Source of the DNA: Begonia masoniana | Taxonomy: Eukaryota; Streptophyta; Magnoliopsida; Cucurbitales; Begoniaceae | Length of the DNA: 64,000 nt | Assembly (NCBI GenBank): GCA_022432975.1 | Contig: CM039509.1 | Coordinates: 12,002,335-12,066,334, forward strand | Reading direction: 5' to 3' | Shown here: positions 55,331-64,000 of the stretch, in pieces | Position numbering within the stretch: the first letter of the stretch is position 1 | Layout of the letters: every line of letters begins with the position of its first letter | Program-made: the position numbers and the translations under genes | The notes under the pieces: model-generated | Told to the model about the DNA's origin: nothing | The model's database searches: none | What the model saw: the letters and a program-made list of their open reading frames with translations, nothing else

Positions 55331-58300
55331 CTTAATTATGCGTTCTTAAAGGTTATTGGGTTCTCAATACACGTCGTTCTCATCACTTAAAGTTAAAACC
55401 TTGAAGGTGAAATGGATAACTTGGGTTCTAACCACAAGTCATGTAACAGTCAACCTCATTTGCTTGATACGTTCAGCTCTTTTAGAACAAATCGATTGAA
55501 GTGATGTTTCTTATACTTCATCAAACGCATTACTAAGTCTTAATTACGAGTTCTTAAAGGTTATTGGGTTCTCAATACACGTCGTTCTCATCACTTAAAG
55601 TTAAAACCTTGAAGGTGAAATGGATAACTTGGGTTCTAACCACAAGTCATGTAACAGTCAACCTCATTTGCTTGATACGTTCAGCTCTTTTAGAACAAAT
55701 CGATTGACGTGAAGTTTTTTTTTCTTCATCAAACGCATTACTAAGTCTTAATTACGCATCCATGAAGCTTATTGGGTCCTGAATGCACGTCGTTCTCATC
55801 ACTTCAAGTTACAACCTTGAAGGTGAAATGGATAACTTGGGTTCTAACCACAAGTCATGTAACAGTCAACCTCATTTGCTTGATACGTTCAGCTCTTTTA
55901 GAACAAATCGATTGAAGTGATGTTTCTTATACTTCATCAAACGCATTATTGTCTTAATTACGCGTCTACAAGTCATGTAACAGTCAACCTCATTTGCTTG
56001 ATACGTTCAGCTCTTTTAGAACAAATCGATTGAAGTGAAGTTTCTTATACTTCATCAAACGCATTACTAAGTCTTAATTACGCGTTCTTGAAGGTTATTG
56101 GGTTCTCAATACACGTCTTTCTTATCACTTCAAGTTAAAACCTTGAAGGTGAAATGGATAACTTAGGTTCTAACCACAAGCCATGTAATAGTCAACCTCA
56201 TTTGCTTGATACGTTCAGTTCTTTTGGAACAAATCGATTGAAGAAAAGTTTATTATACTTTATCAAACGCATTACTAAGTCTTAATTACGCGTTCTTGAA
56301 GGTTATTGGGTTCTCAATACACGTCTTTCTTATCACTTCAAGTTAAAACCTTGAAGGTGAAATGGATAACTTGGGTTCTAACCACAAGTCATGTAACAGT
56401 CAACCTCATTTGCTTGATACGTTCAGCTCTTTTAGAACAAATCGATTGAAGTGATTTTTCTTATACTTCATCAAACGCATCACTAAGTCTTAATTACGCG
56501 TCCATAAAGCTTATTAGGTCCTCAATACACTTCGTTCTCATCACTTCAAGTTAAAACCTTGAAGGTGAAATGGATAACTTGGGTTCTAATCACAAGTCAT
56601 GTAACATTCAACCTCATTTGCTTGATACGTTCAGCTCTTTTAGAACAAATCGATTGAAGTGAAGTTTCTTATACTTCATCAAACGCATTACTAAGTCTTA
56701 ATTACGTGTCCATGAAGCTTATTAGGACCTCAATACACGTCGTTCTCATCACTTCAAGTTACAACCTTGAAGGAGAAATGGATAACTTAGGTTCTAACCA
56801 CAAGTCATGTAACAGTCAACCTCATTTGCTTGATACGTTCAGCTCTTTTGGAACAAATCGATTGAAGTGAAGTTTTTTTTTCTTCATCACTTCAAGTTAA
56901 AACCTTGAAGGTGAAATGGATAACTTGGGTTCTAACCACAAGTCATGTAACTGTCAACCTCATTTGCTTGATACGTTTAGTTCTTTTAGAACAAATCGAT
57001 TGAAGTGAAGTTTCTTATACTTCATCAAACGCATTACTAAGTCTTAATTACGCGTTCTTGAAGGTTATTGGGTTCTCAATACACGTCTTTCTTATCACTT
57101 CAAGTTAAAACCTTTAAGGTGAAATGGATAACTTAGGTTCTAACCACAAGTCATGTAACAGTGAACCTCATTTGCTTGATACGTTCAGTTCTTTTGGAAC
57201 AAATCGATTGAAGGGAAGTTTCTTATACTTCATCAAACGCATTACTATTTCTTAATTACGTGACCATGAAGCTTATTGGGTCCCCAATACATGTCGTTCT
57301 CATCACTTTAAGTTAAAACCTTGAAGGTGAAATGGATAACTTGGGTTCTAACCACAAGTCATGTAACAGTCAACCTCATTTGCTTGATACGTTCAGCTCT
57401 TTTAGAACAAATCAATTGAAGAAAAGTTTATTATACTTCATCAAACGCATTACTAAGTCTTAATTACGCGTTCTTGAAGGTTATTGGGTTCTCAATACAC
57501 GTCTTTCTTATCACTTCAAGTTACAACCTTGAAGGTGAAATGGATAACTTGCGTTCTAACCACAAGTCATGTAATAGTCAACCTCATTTGCTTGATACGT
57601 TTAGTTCTTTTAGAGAAAATCAATTGAAGTGAAGTTTCTTATACTTCATCAAACGCATTACTAAGTCTTAATTACGCGTTCTTGAAGGTTATTGGGTTCT
57701 CAATACACGTCGTTCTCATCACTTAAAGTTAAAACCATGAAGGTGAAATAGATAACTTAAGTTCTAACCACAAGTCATGTAACAGTGAACCTCATTTGCT
57801 TGATACGTTCAGCTCTTTTAGAACAAATCGATTGAAGTGAAGTTTCTTATACTTCATCAAACGCATTACTAAGTCTTAATTACGCGTCCATAAAGCTTAT
57901 TAGGTCCTCAATACACGTCGTTCTCATCACTTCAAGTTAAAACCTTGAAGGTGAAATGGATAACTTGGGTTCTAACCACAAGTCATGTAACAGTCAACCT
58001 CATTTGCTTGATACGTTTAGCTCTTTTAGAACAAATCGATTGAAGTGAAGTTTCTTATACTTCATCAAACGCATTACTAAGTCTTAATTACGCGTCCATG
58101 AAGCTTATTGGGTCCTCAATACACGTCGTTCTCATCACTTCAAGTTACAACCTTGAAGGTGAAATGGATAACTTAGGTTCTAACCACAAGTCATGTAACA
58201 GTCAACCTCATTTGCTTGATACGTTCAGCTCTTTTAGAACAAATCGATTGAAGTGATGGTTTCTTATAACTTAAAGTTAAAACCTTGAAGGTGAAATGGA

Positions 58301-58444
58301 TAACTTGGGTTCTAACCACAAGTCATGTAACAGTCAACCTCATTTGCTTGATACGTTCAGTTCTTTTGGAACAAATCGATTGAAGTGAAGTTTCTTATAC
58401 TTCATCAAACGCATTACTAAGTCTTAATTACGCGTTCTTGAAAT

Positions 58445-61230
58445 TATTGGATCCTTAATACACGTCGTTCTCATCATTCCAAGTTAAACCTTGAAGGTGA
58501 AATGGATAACTAGGTTCTAATCACAAGTCTAGTAACAGTCAGCCTCATTTGCTTGACACGTTCAGTTCTTTTGGAACAAATTGTTTGAAGTGAAGTTTCT
58601 TATACTTCATCAAACACGTTATTAAGTCATAATTACGGGTCCATAAAGCTTATTAGGTCCTCAATACACGTCATTCTTATCACTTCAAGCTAAAACCTAG
58701 AAGGTGAAATGGATAACTTGGTTTCTAACCAAAATTATGTAACAGTCAACCTCATTGCTTGATACGTTCTGCTCATTTAGAACAATCTATTGAAGTGATG
58801 TTCTTATACTTCGTTCAAACGCTATTACTAAGTCTTAATTACGCATCCATGAAGCTTATTGGGTCCTGAATGAACGTCGTTCTCATCACTTCAAGTTACA
58901 TTTTTTAAGGTGAATTGGATAATTTAGGTTTTAACCACAAGTCATGTAAAAGTGAACCTCATTTGTTTGATACGTTCAGTTCTTTTGTAACAAATCGATT
59001 GAAGTGATGTTTCTTATACTTTATCAAATGCATTACTAAGTCTTAATTACGGGTCATTGAAAATTATTGGATCCTTAATACACGTCGTTCTCATCATTCC
59101 AAGTTAAACCTTGAAGGTGAAATGGATAACTTAGATTCTAATCACAAGTCTAGTAACAGTCAGCCTCATTTTCTTGATACGTTCAGTTCTTTTGGAACAA
59201 ATTGTTTGAAGTGAAGTTTCTTATACTTCATCAAACGCGTTATTAAGTCATAATTACGCGTCCATAAAGCTTATTAGGTCCTCAATACACGTCATTCTCA
59301 TCACTTCAAGCTAAAACCTAGAAGGTGAAATGGATATAACTTTGGGTTCTAACCTCAAATTATGTAACAGTCAACCTCATTTGCTTGATACGTTCTGCTC
59401 ATTTAGAACAAATCTATTGAAGTTATGTTTCTTATACTTCATCAAACGCATTACTAAGTCTTAATTACGAGTTCTTAAAGGTTATTGGGTTCTCAATACA
59501 CGTCTTTCTTATCACTTCAAGTTAAAACCTTGAAGGTGAAAGGGATAACTTGGTTCTAACCACAAGTCATGTAACAGTCAACCTCATTTGCTTGATACGT
59601 TCAGCTCTTTTAGAACAAATCAATTGAAGTGAAGTTTCTTATACTTCATCAAACGCATTACTAAGTCTTAATTACGAGTTCTTAAAGGTTATTGGGTTCT
59701 CAATACACGTCGTTCTCATCACTTCAAGTTAAAACATTGAAGGTGAAATGGATAACTTGGGTTCTAACCACTAATTATGTAACAGTCAACCTCATTTGCT
59801 TGATACGTTCAGCTCATTTAGAACAAATCCATTAAAGTGATGTTTCTTATAATTCATCAAACGCATTACTAAGTCTTAATTACGCGTCCTTGAAGGTTAT
59901 TGGGTCCTTAATACACGTCGTTCTCATCACTTAAAGTTAAAAGCTTGAAGGTAAAATCAATAATTGAGTTCTAACCACAAGTCATGTAATAGTAAACCTC
60001 ATTTGCTTTATACGTTTCAGTTCTTTTGTAACAAATCGATTGAAGAAAAGTTTATAATACTTCATCAAACGCATTACTCAGTCTTAATTACGCGTCCTTT
60101 AATGTTATTGGGTTCTCAATACACGTCTTTCTTATCACTTCAAGTTAAAAATTTGAAAGTGAAATGGATAACTTGGGTTCTAACCACAAGTTATGTAACA
60201 GTCAACCTCATTTGCTTGATACGTTCAGCTCTTTTAGAACAAATAGATTAAAGTGATTTTTCTTATACTTCATCAAATGCATTACTAAGTCATAATTACG
60301 CGTACATAATGCTTATTAGGTCCTCAATACACTTCGTTCTCATAGTTTAAAGTTAAAACCTTGAAGTTGAAATGGAAAACTTGGGTTCTAATCACAAGTC
60401 ATATAACAGTCAACCTCTTTTGCCTGATACGTTCAGCTCTTTTAGAACAAATCGATTACGCATCCATCAAACGCATTACTAAGTCTTAATTACGCGTCCA
60501 TAAAGCTAATTAGATCTTAAATACACGTCACTCTCATCACTTCAAGTTACAACCTTGAAGGTCAAAAGGATAACTTAGGTTCTAACCACAAATCAGGTAA
60601 CAGTGAACCTCAGTTGCTTGATACGTATAGATGTTTTAGAACAAATCGATTGAAGTGATGTTTCTTATACTTCATCAAACGCATTATTGTCTTAATTACG
60701 CGTCTACAAGTCATGAAACAATCTACCTCATTTGCTTGACACGTTCAATTCTTTTGGAAAAAATCGATTGAAGTGAAATTCTCATACTTTATCAAACGCA
60801 TTACTAAGTCTTAATTACGCGTTCTTGAAGGTTATTGGGTCGTGAATACAAGTCTTTCTAGTCAGTTTAAGTTAAAATCTTGAATGTGTAATGGATAACT
60901 TAGGTTCTAACCACAGGTCATGTAACAGTGAACCTCATTTGCTTGATACGTTCAGTTCTTTTGGAACAAATGGATTGAAGTGAACTTTCTTATACTTCAT
61001 CAAACTCATTACTAAGTCTTAATTACGAGTTCTTAAAGGTTATTGGGTTCTCAATACACGTCTTTCTTATCACTTCAAGTAACAACCTTGAAGGTGAAAG
61101 GGATAACTTTGGTTCTAACCACAAGTCATGAAACAATCTACCACATTTGCTTGATACGTTCAGCTCTTTTAGAACAAATCAATTGAAGCGAAGTTTCTTA
61201 TACTTTATTAAACGCATTACTAAGTCTTAA
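58445..61230. repeat. Long duplication in array 3, copy 2
   Basis: Counterpart of 52760-55330, carrying the same private variants in the same order. The start has extra small indels (for example near 58730-58815). Confidence 0.85.
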
Positions 61231-64000
61231 TTATGCGTTCTTAAAGGTTATTGGGTCCTTTATACCTATTGTTCTCATCACTTCAAGTTGAAACCTTCAA
61301 GGTGAAATTGATAACTTCTCTAACAACAAACCATGCAACAGTTAACCTCATATGCTTGATACGTTCAGCTCTTTTAGAACAAATCGATTGAAGTGATGTT
61401 TCTTATAATGCATCAAATGCATTATTAAGTCTTAATTATGCGTCCATAAAGCTTATTAGGTCCTCAATACACGTTGTTCTCATCACTTAAAGTTAAAACC
61501 TTGAAGGTGAAATTAATAACTTCGGTTGTAGCCACAAGTCATGGAATAATAAACTTCATTTTCTTGATACGTTCAGCTCTTTTAGAACAAATCGATTGAC
61601 GTGAAGTTTTTTTTTCTTCATCAAACGCATTACTAATTCTTCATTACGCATCCATGAAGCTTATTGGGTCCTGAATGCACGTCGTTCTCATCACTTCAAG
61701 TTACAATTTTGAAGGTGAATTGGATAACTTAGGTTCTAACCACAAGTCATGTAACAGTGAACCTCATTTGCTTGATACGTTCTGTTCTTTTGGAACAAAT
61801 CGATTGAAGTGAAGTTTCTTATATTTCATCAAACACATTACTAAGTCTTAATTACGCATCCTTGAAGGTTATTGGGTCCTTAATACACGTCGTTTTCATC
61901 ACTTCATGTTAAAACCTTGAATGTTAAATGAATAACTTAGGTTCTAACTACAGGTCCAGTAACAGTTAGCCTCATTAGCTTCATACTTCCAGTTCTTTTC
62001 GAACAAATCAATTGAAGTGAAGTTTCTTATACTTCATCAAAAACATTACTATGTCTTAATTGCGCGTCCATAAAGCTTATTAGGTCCTCAATACACGTCG
62101 TTCTCATCACTTCAAGTTAAACTTGGAAGGTGACACAGATAACTTGGGTTCTAACCAAAAGTCATGTAAAAGTGAACATCATTTGCTTGATACGTTCAGC
62201 TATTTTAGAATAAATTAATTGAAGTGGTGTGGCTTATACATAAAGCTTATTGGGTCCTCAATACGCGTCATTATTATTACATCAAGTTAAAACCTTGAAA
62301 TTGAAATGGATAATTTAGGTTGTAAACAAAAATCATGTAACGGTCAACCTCATTTGCTTGATACGTTCAGCTCTTTTAGAGCAAATCGATTGAAATGAAG
62401 TTTCTTATACTTCATCAAATGCATTTCTAAGTCTTAATTACGCGTCCTTGAAGAATATTGGGTCTTTGATACACGTCGTTCTCATCACTTCAAATAAAAG
62501 CTTGAAGGTGAAATCAATAACTTAGGTTCTAACCACGAGTCATTTAATAGTCAACCACTTTTTCTTGATACGTTCAGTTCTTTTGGAACAAATCGATTGA
62601 AATGATGTTTCTTATAATTCATCAAACGCATTACAAATTCTTAATTACACATCCATAAAGCTTATTATGTCTTCAAAACACGTCGTTCTCATCACTTCAA
62701 GTTACAACCTTGAAGGTGAAATGGATAACTTAAGTTCTAACCACAAGTCATATAATTGTCAATCTCATTTCCATGATACGTTCAGATATTTTAAAACAAA
62801 TCGATTGAAGTGAAGTTTTTTATACTTCATCAAATGCATTACTAAGTCTTCAATACGCGTCCATAAAGCTTAATGGGTTCTCAATACACGTCGTTCTTAT
62901 CACTTTAAGTTTCAACCATGAAGGTGAAATGGATAACTTAGGTTCTAACCACAAGTCATGTAACAATGAAACTCATTTTCTTGATACGTTCTGTTCTTTT
63001 GGAACAAATCGATGGAAATGAAGTTTCTTATACTTCATCAAACACATTACTATATCTTAATTACGCCTCTGTATAGGTTGTTGGGTCCTCAATGCACGTC
63101 GTTCTCATCACTTCAAGTTAAAACCTTGAAGATGAAAAAGATAACTAAGATTCTAACCACAAGTCAAGTAACTGCCAGCCTCATTTGCGTGATACGTTCA
63201 GTTCCTTTAGAACAAATCGATTAAAGTCAAGTTTTTATACTTCATCAAACGCATTACTATGTCTTAATTGCACGTCTATTAATGTTAAAACCTTGAAGGA
63301 GAAATGGATAACTTTGGCATAAAACCACGATTCATGTAACAGTCAACCTTATTTTCTTGGTACGTTTAGATCTTTTAGAAGAAATCGATTGAAGTGAAGT
63401 TTTTTATAATTCATCAAATGCATTACTAAGTTTTAATTACTCGTCCTTGAAGATTATTGGGTCCTTAATACACGTCATTTTTATCACTTTAAGTTAAAAC
63501 CTTGCAGGTTAGATAACTTAGGTTCTAACCACAAGTCCAGTAACAGTCAGTCTCATTCGATTGATACGTTCAGTTCTTTTTGAACAAATCTATTTAAGTG
63601 AAGTTTCGTATACTTCATCAAACGCAAAACTAAGTCTTAGTTACGCCTCCATGAAGCTTATTAAGTCCTCAATACATGTCGTTCTCATCACTTCAAGATA
63701 AAATCTTGAAGGTGAAATAGATTACTTGGGTTCTAACCACAAGTCATGTAACAGTCAACCTCATTTGCTTGATACGTTCAGTTTTTTTAGAACAAATCAA
63801 GTGAAGAAAAGTTTAATGTACATCATCAAAAATATTTCTAACACTTAATTACGTGTTCTTGAAGGTTATTGGGTTCTCAATACACGTCTTTCTTATCACT
63901 TCAAGTCACAACCTTGAAGGTGAAAGGGATAACTTAGGTTCTAACCACAACTCATAAAACAATCTACTTCATTTGGTTGATATGTTCAGCTCTTTTAGAA

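Larger units (their letters stand above)
49452..64000. repeat. Satellite array 3, ~207-bp monomer, about 70 copies, continues off the right edge
   Basis: Same monomer as arrays 1 and 2. Copies at 55300-58440 are close to one another; those at 49452-50900 and 61250-64000 are more diverged, with several indels. It includes a trimer higher-order repeat and a long internal duplication (listed separately). No gene is seen; frames of 60-95 codons are fortuitous. Confidence 0.97.

Overview
The window looks like plant heterochromatin, most likely from a dicot. Two things support this: long arrays of a ~207-bp AT-rich satellite, and Ty3/gypsy chromovirus LTR retrotransposons of Tekay/Del type, with initiator-tRNA-Met primer sites, a CCHC Gag knuckle, a Pol order of protease, RT, RNase H, integrase, and a C-terminal chromodomain-like segment. 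I cannot assign a genus. I see no host gene, tRNA or rRNA. All credible protein-coding sequence belongs to retrotransposons; the other long open frames are translated microsatellite, homopolymer or satellite.

Layout. 1-2126 is the end of a minus-oriented LTR holding a pure ATT microsatellite and a local tandem duplication. 2127-6767, 20968-22477 and 49452-64000 are satellite, probably one array split by two insertions. Insertion 1 (element A, 6768-20967, plus) is a non-autonomous chromovirus relative with very large LTRs, a broken gag remnant and no pol. Its 5' LTR has a 43-bp repeat grown to about 90 copies (6 in the 3' LTR), and its 3' LTR carries a 1161-bp pure T run. Insertion 2 (element X, 22478-49451, minus) is a non-coding LTR element whose left end is replaced by a 685-bp pure A run.

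Nesting. Element Y (28721-48755, minus, 5-bp target duplication AAAAA) sits inside the right LTR of X. Y is a full Tekay-type element with gag-pol broken by frameshifts and a stop. Inside the 5' LTR of Y sits element Z (39133-48164, plus, target duplication CTAAT), with near-identical 2.19-kb LTRs and one uninterrupted gag-pol frame. Insertion order is satellite, X, Y, Z; Z is very recent and could still be active.

Shared logic. A, Y and Z are different families, yet each LTR has the same intron-like module: a splice-donor-like GTAAGTG, a CCGGCC/GGCC(C)TACA block, a GC-rich short repeat, then a branch-point-like TTACT(A/G)AGCATTAGG and a TGTAG acceptor. Each leader, between primer site and gag, also has a 60-66-bp GTAAGTAT...CTAG intron-like segment. 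In Z the usual Gag ATG has become ATA, and removing this small segment would supply an in-frame ATG. These modules, and the one-sided expansion of arrays inside LTRs, are the most interesting features here.
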